A DNA stretch of 64,000 nucleotides from Streptomyces sclerotialus (GTDB taxonomy: Bacteria > Actinomycetota > Actinomycetes > Streptomycetales > Streptomycetaceae): contig NZ_JBFOHP010000002.1 of the NCBI RefSeq assembly GCF_040907265.1, forward strand, positions 3,062,501-3,126,500, read 5' to 3'. A model generated the notes under the pieces. The model saw only the letters and a list, made by a program, of their open reading frames with translations, was not told the DNA's origin and did no database searches. Made by a program: the position numbers and the translations under genes. Below, piece by piece: positions 43,602 to 51,567 of this stretch. Numbering within the stretch: the stretch's first letter is position 1; each line of letters begins with the position of its first letter.

Positions 43602-44610
43602 ACCGGTGCGGACCGTCGGGGGCGTCCAGCCACGCCCACTGCCGCTCCCCCGCCACCGTCACCCCGAACCGCTCCCGGTCCGGCCGGCGCTCGGCGCGCC
43701 ACAGCGCGTACGCGGCGCCCGGGTCCAGCGTCCCGGCGCTCAGCGCGTGCAGGAAGTGGAAACGCTCGTCCCGCAGCGCCTCCGTCGGCACCTTCGCGGT
43801 CCCGGCCGGCGCCCCGGTCCGCTCCCCGTCCGGCGATGCGCCACCGGGCCGGTCCACGGGCACCGCGCTGCGCAGCCGTACGAAGTACGCCGGGGTGGAC
43901 AGGAACCGTCCCTCCGCGTGCCCCGGCCCCGTCACCCGCAGCAGTACCAGCCCGGTGGCCAGCGGCGTGAGGATCAGCCCGCCGGTCCTGCACTGCGCCA
44001 CCCACGCCGCCGGCACGGACGGCAGCCGGCAGGTCGCCATGATCCGGTCGAACGGTGCCCGCTCCGGGCAGCCGAGCGCACCGTCCCCGGTGATCACCAG
44101 CGGCCGGCACCCGGCCGCCGCCAGATGCTCCCGGGCCGGTCCGGTGATCTCCTCGTCGAGGTCGACGGTGGTCACCCGCGCGTCGCCGAGCCGGTGCGAG
44201 AGCAGCGCCGCGTTGTAGCCCGTGCCCGTGCCGATCTCCAGCACCTCGTGCCCGTCCTCGACCCGCAGCTCGTCCAGCATCGTGGCCATCAGGGACGGCT
44301 GGCTGCTGGAGGAGACCAGCTCCCCGTCGCGCACGTGGGTGGCCAGCGCGCTGTCGGCGTACGCGCCCCGCAGCCACTCCTCCCGGCGCTTCGGATCAGG
44401 ATGATCGGCGGCCCGCCGCTCGTACCCGCCGGCCACGCCCACGTAGTACACCGGCACGAACAGGTGCCGGGGCACCTCGGCGAACGCCGCCCGCCAGCGC
44501 GCGTCGGCCGCCCCGCCGCCCAGCGTGATCAGCCGCACCAGCCCGGCACGGGCCTGCGCGGCGTCGGCGGCGTACGGATCGCTTTCTGGTTCCATGCCGT
44601 TACCGCTCAT
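43579..44610 (-). CDS. Protein-L-isoaspartate O-methyltransferase-like enzyme
   Basis: This protein is about 343 residues from ATG 44610; GGAGGT lies close upstream, and ATG 44595 is an alternative. The SAM-binding core is EVLEIGTGTGYNAALLSHRL (about 110-130). The PCMT substrate signature VPRHLFVP and SSSSQPSLMATMLDEL precede it. The family repairs isoaspartyl residues, but in Streptomyces many PCMT-like paralogues modify other substrates, including natural-product peptides. The C-terminal 130 residues are an extension relative to classical Pcm. It is monocistronic and divergent from the globin gene. Confidence 0.8.
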   Translation of the reverse strand: MSGNGMEPESDPYAADAAQARAGLVRLITLGGGAADARWRAAFAEVPRHLFVPVYYVGVAGGYERRAADHPDPKRREEWLRGAYADSALATHVRDGELVSSSSQPSLMATMLDELRVEDGHEVLEIGTGTGYNAALLSHRLGDARVTTVDLDEEITGPAREHLAAAGCRPLVITGDGALGCPERAPFDRIMATCRLPSVPAAWVAQCRTGGLILTPLATGLVLLRVTGPGHAEGRFLSTPAYFVRLRSAVPVDRPGGASPDGERTGAPAGTAKVPTEALRDERFHFLHALSAGTLDPGAAYALWRAERRPDRERFGVTVAGERQWAWLDAPDGPHRWPLPSRG

Positions 44611-44675
44611 ACCTCCACTGTGCGCCAAGTCCTACGTCTCCCGTACTCGGCCGGTACGTCTGAGACCATGGAAGC

Positions 44676-45080
44676 GTGAACGAGATTCCGCGCGGCACGC
44701 TTCAGGAGCAGACCTTCTACGAGCAGGTCGGTGGCGAGGAGACCTTCCGGCGTCTGGTGCACCGCTTCTACCAGGGCGTCGCGGAGGACCCCCTGCTGCG
44801 GCCCATGTACCCGGAGGAGGACCTCGGCCCGGCCGAGGAACGCCTCGCGCTGTTCCTCATGCAGTACTGGGGCGGTCCCCGGACGTACAGCGACAGCCGC
44901 GGCCACCCCCGGCTGCGGATGCGGCACATGCCCTTCACCGTCGACCGCGCGGCGCACGACGCCTGGCTGCGGCACATGCGGGACGCGGTGGACTCCCTGG
45001 AGCTGGCGCCCGAGCACGAGACCCAGCTGTGGAACTACCTGACGTACGCGGCCGCCTCGATGATCAACAGCGAGGGCTGA
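44676..45080 (+). CDS. glbO: Group II truncated haemoglobin
   Basis: This 134-residue protein has the trHbO pattern: FYEQVGGEETFRRLVHRFYQ, then LRPMYPEEDLGPAEERLALF and QYWGGPRTYSDSRGHPRLRM. The proximal heme-ligand His is in RMRHMPF. The group II-specific Trp and Tyr residues (QYWGGP, F-Y near B10) are present. Members bind oxygen or react with nitric oxide and peroxide, and in mycobacteria associate with the membrane. The start is GTG 44676. It is followed by a convergent terminator hairpin. Confidence 0.93.
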   Translation: MNEIPRGTLQEQTFYEQVGGEETFRRLVHRFYQGVAEDPLLRPMYPEEDLGPAEERLALFLMQYWGGPRTYSDSRGHPRLRMRHMPFTVDRAAHDAWLRHMRDAVDSLELAPEHETQLWNYLTYAAASMINSEG

Positions 45081-45142
45081 GCCGGCGCTTCCGGGCCTTG
45101 GGCCAGGTGACAGGCCGGCCACGCGAGAGACCGACCACGCGA

Positions 45143-45177
45143 GAGGCCGGGCCGCCCCTGAGGGGTGGCCCGGCCTC
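45143..45177. terminator. Hairpin between globin gene and convergent operon
   Basis: GAGGCCGGGCCGCCCC pairs with GGGGTGGCCCGGCCTC (one G-U pair) around a TGA loop. It sits between the globin stop (45080) and the stop at 45209 of the opposing gene. Confidence 0.65.
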
Positions 45178-45208
45178 CGCCGTGTGCGTGCGTTGCTGTC
45201 CGCCGCCG

Positions 45209-45919
45209 TCAGGCCGGGGTGACCGACAGTCCCTGGAGTCCGCCCGTACGGACGGCGATGGAGCCGTGCGGCGTACGGAACCGCAGCCAGCCGCCCGCGG
45301 CCAGCAGCGTGTACGGCTCCGGCAGGGATCCGGCACCCGTCGCGCCTACGGGAGCGCGCACCGGGCGCAGGAAGCCCAGCGACTGCGCGGCGTGCACGGC
45401 GCGCAGCGGCAGGTGTGTGTCGCCGACCGCACGCGACCAGATCTCCCGGCCGATCCGGTCCCGTTCCGTACGGGTCCGCCGCTCGGGCGGCAGCTCCCCG
45501 TCCCGGGCCCGGAACTCGGCGACCGAGGCCGCGAGCACGCGGCCGAGCGCGTCGGGCTCGGGCAGCCCCGGCACCCGGCGCCAGCCGCCCTGCGGCGGCA
45601 GCACCCCGGCCCACGGCGGCCCGGTGACAGCGGCGGGGACGGCGAGTTCGCCGGCCGGCTCCTCGATGCCGTCGAGCAGTTCGCCCGCCGAGACGGTCGC
45701 GTCCAGCCGTACCGGCTCCGCGAGGCGCGCCGTACGGATGGCCAGCACCTCGAAGGACGGCGGCCGGCCGAAGACGGCGAGCACGCCGCCGTCACCGGCA
45801 CCACCGGCCGGTGCCGCCTGCAGGCGTACCGCGGCGGCGCGGTCGTAGTGCAGCAGCCGGGACAGGAAGGCGGCGAGGTCCGCCGCCTCCCCGTCGTCGG
45901 CCAGGCGCAGGACCGTCAT
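45209..45919 (-). CDS. Conserved actinobacterial hypothetical protein
   Basis: This is a 236-residue soluble protein that starts at ATG 45919, overlapping the thioesterase stop by four bases. Visible features are an N-terminal helical part (ADLAAFLSRLLHYDRAAAVR), a beta-rich middle and a C-terminal repeat of aromatic/glycine turns (LAAGGWLRFRTPHGSIAVR). There is no catalytic motif, signal or membrane segment. It is always downstream of the thioesterase in my recollection of Streptomyces genomes, but the function is unknown. Confidence 0.75.
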   Translation of the reverse strand: MTVLRLADDGEAADLAAFLSRLLHYDRAAAVRLQAAPAGGAGDGGVLAVFGRPPSFEVLAIRTARLAEPVRLDATVSAGELLDGIEEPAGELAVPAAVTGPPWAGVLPPQGGWRRVPGLPEPDALGRVLAASVAEFRARDGELPPERRTRTERDRIGREIWSRAVGDTHLPLRAVHAAQSLGFLRPVRAPVGATGAGSLPEPYTLLAAGGWLRFRTPHGSIAVRTGGLQGLSVTPA

Positions 45920-46368
45920 GCGGCGACGGCCTCCGAGCGCTCGTTACCGCCTTCGCCGGCGTCGGCGTCGTCCAGGTACTCCTGCAGGAACGCCTTCTCC
46001 TCGGCGGTGATGCGGCGCGGGCGGCCCGCTTCGAGGTCGTACGGCACCACGACGGTCGAGGCCCGCACGTACAGGGTGTCCGCGTCCTTGATCTCGTACG
46101 CGATCGTCAGGGACGCCGCGGTGATCCGGGTCACCCAGGACTCGATGGTCACCGGCTCGTGCCGGTGGACCAGCGGGCGTACGTAGTCGATCTCGTGCCG
46201 GGCCACGACGGACCCGCCGGAGAACGACGGACTGCCGTCCCCCGGCGCCAGCCGGAACATGAAGTCGATCCGCGCCTCTTCGAGGTAGCGCAGGAAGACC
46301 ACGTTGTTGACGTGGCCGAACGCATCCATGTCCGCCCAGCGCAGCGGGCAGGAGTAGACGTGTCGCAC
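45916..46368 (-). CDS. Acyl-CoA thioesterase (4HBT hot-dog fold)
   Basis: This is a 150-residue single hot-dog protein. The catalytic Asp motif is RWADMDAFGHVNNVVFLRYLEEAR (residues about 10-33, split by family convention after the DxxGHVNN signature). This matches the YbgC/FadM-type 4-hydroxybenzoyl-CoA thioesterase group. GTG 46368 starts 10 bases after the EttA stop. It hydrolyses acyl-CoA thioesters; chain preference is not predictable. It is part of a three-gene run: ettA, thioesterase, hypothetical. Confidence 0.88.
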   Translation of the reverse strand: MRHVYSCPLRWADMDAFGHVNNVVFLRYLEEARIDFMFRLAPGDGSPSFSGGSVVARHEIDYVRPLVHRHEPVTIESWVTRITAASLTIAYEIKDADTLYVRASTVVVPYDLEAGRPRRITAEEKAFLQEYLDDADAGEGGNERSEAVAA

Positions 46369-46378
46369 GCGATCGACC

Positions 46379-48043
46379 TCAGCCTCGGGTCAGCTTCTTG
46401 TAGGTGGCGCGGTGCGGACGCGCGGCGTCCGGGCCGAGCCGCTCGACCTTGTTCTTCTCGTAGGACTCGAAGTTGCCCTCGAACCAGAACCACTTGGACT
46501 CGCCCTCGTACGCCAGGATGTGCGTGGCGACGCGGTCGAGGAACCAGCGGTCGTGGGAGACGACCACGGCGCAGCCGGGGAACTCCAGCAGCGCGTTCTC
46601 CAGCGAGGACAGGGTCTCGACGTCGAGGTCGTTGGTCGGCTCGTCGAGGAGGAGCAGGTTGCCGCCCTGCTTGAGCGTGAGCGCCAGGTTGAGGCGGTTG
46701 CGCTCACCACCCGACAGCACGCCGGCCGGCTTCTGCTGGTCCGGGCCCTTGAAGCCGAACGCGGAGACGTACGCGCGGGACGGCATCTCGACCTGGCCCA
46801 CGTTGATGTAGTCCAGCTCGTCCGAGACGACGGCCCACAGGGTCTTCTTGGGGTCGATGTTGGCGCGGCCCTGGTCGACGTACGAGATCTTGACCGTGTC
46901 GCCGACCTTGATCGACCCGGAGTCGGCGGTCTCCAGGCCCTGGATCATCTTGAACAGCGTCGTCTTACCGGCACCGTTCGGCCCGATGACGCCCACGATG
47001 CCGTTACGGGGCAGGCTGAACGACAGGTCGTCGATGAGGACCTTGTCCCCGAACGCCTTCGAGAGGTTCTCGACCTCGACGACGACATTGCCCAGACGCG
47101 GGCCCGGCGGGATCTGGATCTCCTCGAAGTCCAGCTTCCGGGTCTTCTCGGCCTCGGCCGCCATCTCCTCGTACCGGGTCAGACGCGCCTTGGACTTGGC
47201 CTGCCGCCCCTTGGCGTTGGAGCGCACCCAGTCCAGCTCCTCCTTCAGACGCTTCGCACGCTTGGCGTCCTTCTGGCCCTCGACCTTCAGGCGCGCGGCC
47301 TTCTTGTCCAGGTACGTGGAGTAGTTGCCCTCGTACGGGTGGGCACGGCCGCGGTCCAGCTCCAGGATCCACTCGGCCACGTTGTCGAGGAAGTACCGGT
47401 CGTGGGTGACGGCGACGACGGTGCCGGCGTACTGCGCGAGGTGCTGCTCCAGCCACTGCACGGACTCGGCGTCCAGGTGGTTGGTGGGCTCGTCGAGGAG
47501 CAGCAGGTCAGGGGCCTCAAGGAGGAGCTTGCAGAGCGCGACGCGGCGGCGCTCACCACCGGAGAGGTTGGTGACCGGCCAGTCACCGGGCGGGCAGCCC
47601 AGCGCGTCCATGGCCTGCTCCAGCTGCGTGTCCAGGTCCCACGCGTTGGCGTGGTCCAGGTCCTCCTGGAGCTTGCCCATCTCCTCCATCAGCGCGTCGC
47701 TGTAGTCGGTCGCCATGAGCTCGGCGACCTCGTTGAAGCGCTTGAGCTTGTCCATGATCTCGCGGGCGCCGTCCTGGACGTTCTCCAGGACCGTCTTGGA
47801 CTCGTCCAGCGGCGGCTCCTGCTGGAGCATCCCGACGGTGTAACCGGGCGACAGGAACGCGTCACCGTTGGACGGCTGCTCCAGCCCCGCCATGATCTTC
47901 AGAACCGTGGACTTACCGGCACCGTTCGGGCCCACGACACCGATCTTCGCACCGGGGTACATGCTCAGGGTGACGTCGTCGAGGATCACCTTGTCGCCGT
48001 GCGCCTTGCGCGCCTTGCGCATGGTGTAAATGAACTCAGCCAA
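46379..48043 (-). CDS. ettA: Energy-dependent translational throttle protein EttA (ABC-F)
   Basis: This is a 554-residue soluble protein with two ABC domains and no membrane part. Walker A motifs are GPNGAGKST (about residue 38) and GPNGAGKTT (about 350). ABC signatures are LSGGERRRVAL and LSGGERNRLNL. Both Walker B Glu residues are in LLLDEPTNHLD and LLLDEPTNDLD. The linker between domains contains the basic helices that reach the ribosomal E-site/P-site tRNA. The TTG 48043 start gives the family N-terminus (M)AEFIYTMRKARKAHGDK; longer frames lack homology. EttA senses ADP/ATP and gates the first peptide-bond step. Confidence 0.93.
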   Translation of the reverse strand: MAEFIYTMRKARKAHGDKVILDDVTLSMYPGAKIGVVGPNGAGKSTVLKIMAGLEQPSNGDAFLSPGYTVGMLQQEPPLDESKTVLENVQDGAREIMDKLKRFNEVAELMATDYSDALMEEMGKLQEDLDHANAWDLDTQLEQAMDALGCPPGDWPVTNLSGGERRRVALCKLLLEAPDLLLLDEPTNHLDAESVQWLEQHLAQYAGTVVAVTHDRYFLDNVAEWILELDRGRAHPYEGNYSTYLDKKAARLKVEGQKDAKRAKRLKEELDWVRSNAKGRQAKSKARLTRYEEMAAEAEKTRKLDFEEIQIPPGPRLGNVVVEVENLSKAFGDKVLIDDLSFSLPRNGIVGVIGPNGAGKTTLFKMIQGLETADSGSIKVGDTVKISYVDQGRANIDPKKTLWAVVSDELDYINVGQVEMPSRAYVSAFGFKGPDQQKPAGVLSGGERNRLNLALTLKQGGNLLLLDEPTNDLDVETLSSLENALLEFPGCAVVVSHDRWFLDRVATHILAYEGESKWFWFEGNFESYEKNKVERLGPDAARPHRATYKKLTRG

Positions 48044-48220
48044 GAGAAACCGTCCGGCAGTCTGGATCTGGAAGTGGGCAGTACTACCCATCTTGCCGTA
48101 CGCCGGTCCTCCGATGGAAACGGGTGACCTGCCACCGGCTTCTCGTGGCGATGCCTTCGGGGGTGCGGGGACCGCGGAGCCCACAGTGCCCACGGGGTGG
48201 GCATGCCGCACGGAAGGCAC

Positions 48221-48400
48221 CGAGGGACCTCCGGGGTGCGGGTGCCGATGGCCGAGCAGCGGCAGCCTGCGGTGCCGGGGGCGGACCCCGACGGGCCTCC
48301 GGGGTGCGGGTGCCGACGAGCCGAGCAGCGGGCAGCCTGCGGGCGCCAGGGCGGACCCCGACGGACCTCCGGGGTGCGAGTAGCCGACGGCCCCGGGCGC
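48221..48400. repeat. Tandem repeat of about 69 bases, 2.5 copies
   Basis: Units begin at 48221, 48289 and 48359, each with CCTCCGGGGTGCGGGTGCCGA or close to it, followed in the first two by GAGCAGCGG(G)CAGCCTGCG and GCGGACCCCGACGG. There are no conserved spacers of the CRISPR kind. It lies upstream of ettA in gene-free DNA. Confidence 0.75.
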
Positions 48401-48525
48401 TGTGGGCGCTCCGGGGCCGGGGCTTGGTGCTTGCGGTACTCAGCTGACGGTAGTCAGCTGGCGGTACTCACTGCGCGCGGCATGAGGCTAGCGGGCACGG
48501 GGCTCGCCGCGCGCGGTTCGCGATC

Positions 48526-48566
48526 GCGGCTCGCGGCTCGCGGCTCGCGGCTCGCGGCTCGCGGCT
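48526..48566. repeat. Heptanucleotide tandem array (GCGGCTC)
   Basis: There are five perfect GCGGCTC units plus a partial sixth. It is followed at 48579-48596 by CTCACTGCGCGCAGTGAG, a perfect 18-bp palindrome. Such short tandem arrays can change length by slippage. Confidence 0.85.
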
Positions 48567-48619
48567 GCGCATGTCGTACTCACTGCGCGCAGTGAGCGTG
48601 CGGCTCACGGTACTCGTCG

Positions 48620-48790
48620 GTTGTCACTCCTCGGCCGTCGATCGACGGTCGTCACTCGTCGATCGACGGCCGCCGGTCACCGGCCGTCGGTCGTCACTCG
48701 TCGATCGATGGTCGCCGGTCACCGGTCATCGGTCACCGGTTGTCACCCGTCGATCTTCGGTTGTCGGTCGTCGGTCGTCACTCGCGACGT
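48620..48790. repeat. Degenerate direct repeats rich in TCGATCGA and CGGTCACCGG
   Basis: GTCACTCGTCGATCGA-type units recur at about 48623, 48651, 48693 and 48742, with spacings of 28, 42 and 49. They are interleaved with GCCGGTCACCGG palindromes. No open frame with plausible codon use is present on either strand, so this is non-coding repeat DNA of unknown role. Confidence 0.7.
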
Positions 48791-48807
48791 CCTACCGCTC
48801 ACCCTGT

Positions 48808-48834
48808 GCCATGACGCTGTTACTGCGTCATGGC
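48808..48834 (-). terminator. Hairpin after the thioester surface protein gene
   Basis: GCCATGACG and CGTCATGGC form a 9-bp stem with a 9-base loop, located 10 bases downstream of the - strand stop at 48845. Part of the loop sequence (GCTGTTACTG) is repeated next to it. Confidence 0.5.
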
Positions 48835-48844
48835 GCTGTTACTG

Positions 48845-50254
48845 CTACTGCGCGGCGCCGGTCTTCTTCTTGCGGAGGAAGAACACCGCCGCACCGCCGA
48901 CCACGACCAGCACGACCGCGACGCCCGCAATCATCGGCGTGGCGCTGCTGGAACCGGTCTCAGCCAGGTCACCGCCGGTGTCACCGGCCGAGTCGCCGCC
49001 CGTACCACCGGCCGACGCCGGGCTCGGGTGCGCGGACGGGGCCGGGGTGCTGCCGCCACTGCCGGCGGTCTTGCAGTCCAGGACACCGGTGAACGTCTTC
49101 GAGAAGCCGTTGTCACCCTTCACCGTGATCTCGTACGACTCGTCCTCGGCGACCGGCACGGTCACCGTCTCGGACTTGCCGGGCGCGATCTCGTGCTCCT
49201 TGCCGGCCAGCTCGAACTGGAACGCCTCGTCACCCTTGTTGCCCACGGTGACGTCGACGCCACCCTTCGCGCAGTTCTTCTCGGCGGTCACCGCCGGAAC
49301 CGCCCCCTGCTTCGCCCACGAGGCGGTGGCCACAGCGGACACGGTGGACTCGCTGGAGCCCGCCAGGATCTGCGTCTGGCTCTTGGCGTGCTCGCCGACG
49401 CCGGTGAAGGCCCGGCCGACCGGCACCTTCGTGGCGGCCTGGACGGTCAGCGAGGTGGAGCCGTCCTCGGCACCGGCCGGCACGTCGAAGAACAGCTGCG
49501 AGCCGTTGGGCGCGCTGGTGACCGGCTTGCCGGCCTTGTCGACGACCTTGACGCCGGACGGGGCGTCCGCCGCCGGGGTGACCGTCGCGCTCTGCGCGTT
49601 GGTGTGGACCGTGACCGGACCGATCCGGCTGCCGGACTTGCCGGAGACGGCGGGTGGGTCGAGCGTCAGGGACGCCGTCGGCTCCTGGAGGTTCTGCGCG
49701 CTCTTCTCGAGGTAGTCCGCCAGCTTCTCCGCCGCGGGGTCGACCGCGTCGACGTCGGCGTGGTCGGAGAAGCGCCAGATCGCGACCTGCGTACCGGCCG
49801 CCGCGGTCTTCTCGGTGAGCGTCCCGGCACCGGCCTTCTGCGCGAGCGCGGCCAGGTCGTTCACCTGCGGGTAGGAGTTCTGCAGGATCCAGCGGATCTT
49901 GCCGGCGTCGTTGTTGTTGTGCAGCGACGACTGGCTCCAGGGCACTTCCTGGTACTTGGCCTGGTTCTGCGTCGGGTTGTGGATGTCGATGCAGTACGTC
50001 TGGAGGGCACCGCCCTTGTCGACGGCCATCTCGAAGAGCCCGGCACCGATCTTCTGATCCCGGCCGTTGTCGTGGATGACGGCCTGGTCGTACACCTTCA
50101 GGCCGCCGAGCGTGGCGGTGACGCCACTGTGCGCCGGGGGCGCGTCATCCGCGGCAGCAGGCCCGGCGGTGACTATCGCACCCGCCGCGGCCAGGCCCGA
50201 GGCCAGGACCGCGGCGGCAAGGCGGGCCGCACCGCGCCTCTTCACAGAAATCAT
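48845..50254 (-). CDS. Sortase-anchored thioester (TQXA) domain surface protein
   Basis: This is a 469-residue cell-surface protein. ATG 50254 follows GAGGGG. It has a signal peptide (1-37), then a TQXA thioester domain: the Cys in TYCIDIHNP and the Gln in GTQVAIWRFSD (about residues 87 and 155) would form an internal Cys-Gln thioester, which can bond covalently to targets. Beta-sandwich repeats follow, then a Ser/Pro/Gly-rich wall-spanning region. At the end come a LAETG sortase motif (LAxTG, the class E type used in Streptomyces), a hydrophobic helix and a KKK tail. The role is likely adhesion of hyphae to surfaces or to each other. Confidence 0.88.
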   Translation of the reverse strand: MISVKRRGAARLAAAVLASGLAAAGAIVTAGPAAADDAPPAHSGVTATLGGLKVYDQAVIHDNGRDQKIGAGLFEMAVDKGGALQTYCIDIHNPTQNQAKYQEVPWSQSSLHNNNDAGKIRWILQNSYPQVNDLAALAQKAGAGTLTEKTAAAGTQVAIWRFSDHADVDAVDPAAEKLADYLEKSAQNLQEPTASLTLDPPAVSGKSGSRIGPVTVHTNAQSATVTPAADAPSGVKVVDKAGKPVTSAPNGSQLFFDVPAGAEDGSTSLTVQAATKVPVGRAFTGVGEHAKSQTQILAGSSESTVSAVATASWAKQGAVPAVTAEKNCAKGGVDVTVGNKGDEAFQFELAGKEHEIAPGKSETVTVPVAEDESYEITVKGDNGFSKTFTGVLDCKTAGSGGSTPAPSAHPSPASAGGTGGDSAGDTGGDLAETGSSSATPMIAGVAVVLVVVGGAAVFFLRKKKTGAAQ

Positions 50255-50334
50255 GAATTTCCCCTCTGGGCGGGGCAGGTCGATTGGGAAGTGGCCCCGC
50301 CGGAAAGACCGAGAACTCAACAGCCGAACGGAAC

Positions 50335-50384
50335 GATCAGCCCCCGTGAGTACTCGTGATGATCAGCCCCCGTGAGTACTCGTG
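50335..50384. repeat. 24-bp direct repeat upstream of the surface protein
   Basis: GATCAGCCCCCGTGAGTACT(CGTG) occurs twice, at 50335 and 50361 (period 26). Each unit holds the palindrome GAGTACTC. It is 80-130 bases upstream of the surface-protein start, a good position for operator sites. It could also be a recent slippage duplication. Confidence 0.7.
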
Positions 50385-50506
50385 GATCCTAAGGAGCGAG
50401 CGCAACAGCGTCCCCAGTGATGCCGTTCGACAAGCGATCCGAATCGCAATCGTTACCGAAGGAAGCACCGCTGACCTGGGATTATCGACAAATCCCCGGG
50501 GATAAT

Positions 50507-51265
50507 TCAGGACACTGACACCTTCTCCGGCGAATCGCTTTCTGCCTCGGAAGCACCCATTCCGGGCCCCGGAACGCCATCTCCCGCCTCGGACCGCGCA
50601 GTTCCGCTTGTGAAGCCGTCAGTCCGCCCGCGCTCTCCGCCAGTTGTGGCGCATCGGACACCGGCTGCTGCGGTTCCGGACTCGGCGGCGGGGCTTGCGT
50701 CTACCGCCAGAGGGGCACCGCCCAGGCTCGTGGCGGCGTCGGCGTCGGTAGCGGCGTTGACGTTGGCGTTGACGTTGGCGTCAGTATTGGCGTTGGCGTT
50801 GGCGTCAGCACACGTACCGGGCATGGCACCCTGGTCGGGCAGGGCGCCTGTACCGGGCAGGGCACTCGTGCCGGGCAGGGTCGTCATCCGCGCCGCGCGC
50901 CGGAAAGCGGCGGTGCCCCGGGTGAGGTCGTGCCCGATCGCCACGGCATCGATCTCCGCCGCGAACCACTTGCCGCCGCCGCGCTCCGGCGGGTGCTCCC
51001 CCTCGCGCACCGTCAACCTGCCTCGTACGACGAGTGGTTCGCCGACCGCCACCGAGGCGGCGAGGTTGTCGGCGAGCGCGCGCCACGCCCGCACGGTGTA
51101 GAAGCTCGTGGGGCCGTCCGCCCAGCGGCCCTGCTCCCGGTCGAAGCGGCGCGGGGTGCAGGCCATGCGGAACCTCGCCGCAGCCGCGCCGTCCTTTGTA
51201 TAACGGTGCTCCACCGCCGTCGCCGCGTTCCCCGTCAGCGTCACCATCGTGTCGGTCATCGTCAT
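50507..51265 (-). CDS. ssbB: Single-stranded DNA-binding protein, SsbB type
   Basis: This is a 252-residue protein from ATG 51265. The OB fold occupies about residues 5-110 (VTLTGNAATAVEHRYTKDG, FRMACTPRRFD, SFYTVRAWRALADNLA, EPLVVRGRLTV). The C-terminal half is low complexity: PGTxALPGTGAL repeats and an Asn/Ala/Asp tract (ANANANTDANVNANVN). The acidic DDDxPF tip that recruits partner proteins is absent; the protein ends EKVSVS. In Streptomyces the second SSB (SsbB) lacks this tip and acts in chromosome segregation during sporulation. The adjacent dynamin-like genes fit that setting. Confidence 0.85.
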   Translation of the reverse strand: MTMTDTMVTLTGNAATAVEHRYTKDGAAAARFRMACTPRRFDREQGRWADGPTSFYTVRAWRALADNLAASVAVGEPLVVRGRLTVREGEHPPERGGGKWFAAEIDAVAIGHDLTRGTAAFRRAARMTTLPGTSALPGTGALPDQGAMPGTCADANANANTDANVNANVNAATDADAATSLGGAPLAVDASPAAESGTAAAGVRCATTGGERGRTDGFTSGTARSEAGDGVPGPGMGASEAESDSPEKVSVS

Positions 51266-51567
51266 TCCCCCCGTTCCGTCCGGCCGTCCGGTTCTCGGCG
51301 AAGTCCTTGGCCTCGCCATCAGCCGTGTCGTGCAATCCATGCTGCCCGGATTCGCGACTTCGCGGCGGGGGCTGTGGACAACCGTCGACGGTGCGCGGGC
51401 CGGCCGGGCGCCGGGCCGTGAACCGGGGAAAAGACGGCCACTCGTACGAGTGAGGCACCCGCCCTGATGTGTGAGGCGACGGCCCTGCGGGGCAAAACAG
51501 CTGGCCGCTCGCCGGTCACCGACTCACACGTCGGCCGACGCTTCGCCACACGCGCACCGGCGTCCGC
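51266..51567. other. Gene-free region between ssbB and dynB
   Basis: These 302 bases lie upstream of ssbB and downstream of dynB. The only structure noticed is CACTCGTACGAGTG, a perfect 14-bp palindrome at 51439-51452. No credible open frame was seen. The ssbB promoter should be here. Confidence 0.45.

Noticed and set aside
48221..48790. CRISPR array
   Set aside because: Units differ in length and sequence, spacers are not unique and evenly sized, and no cas gene is present.
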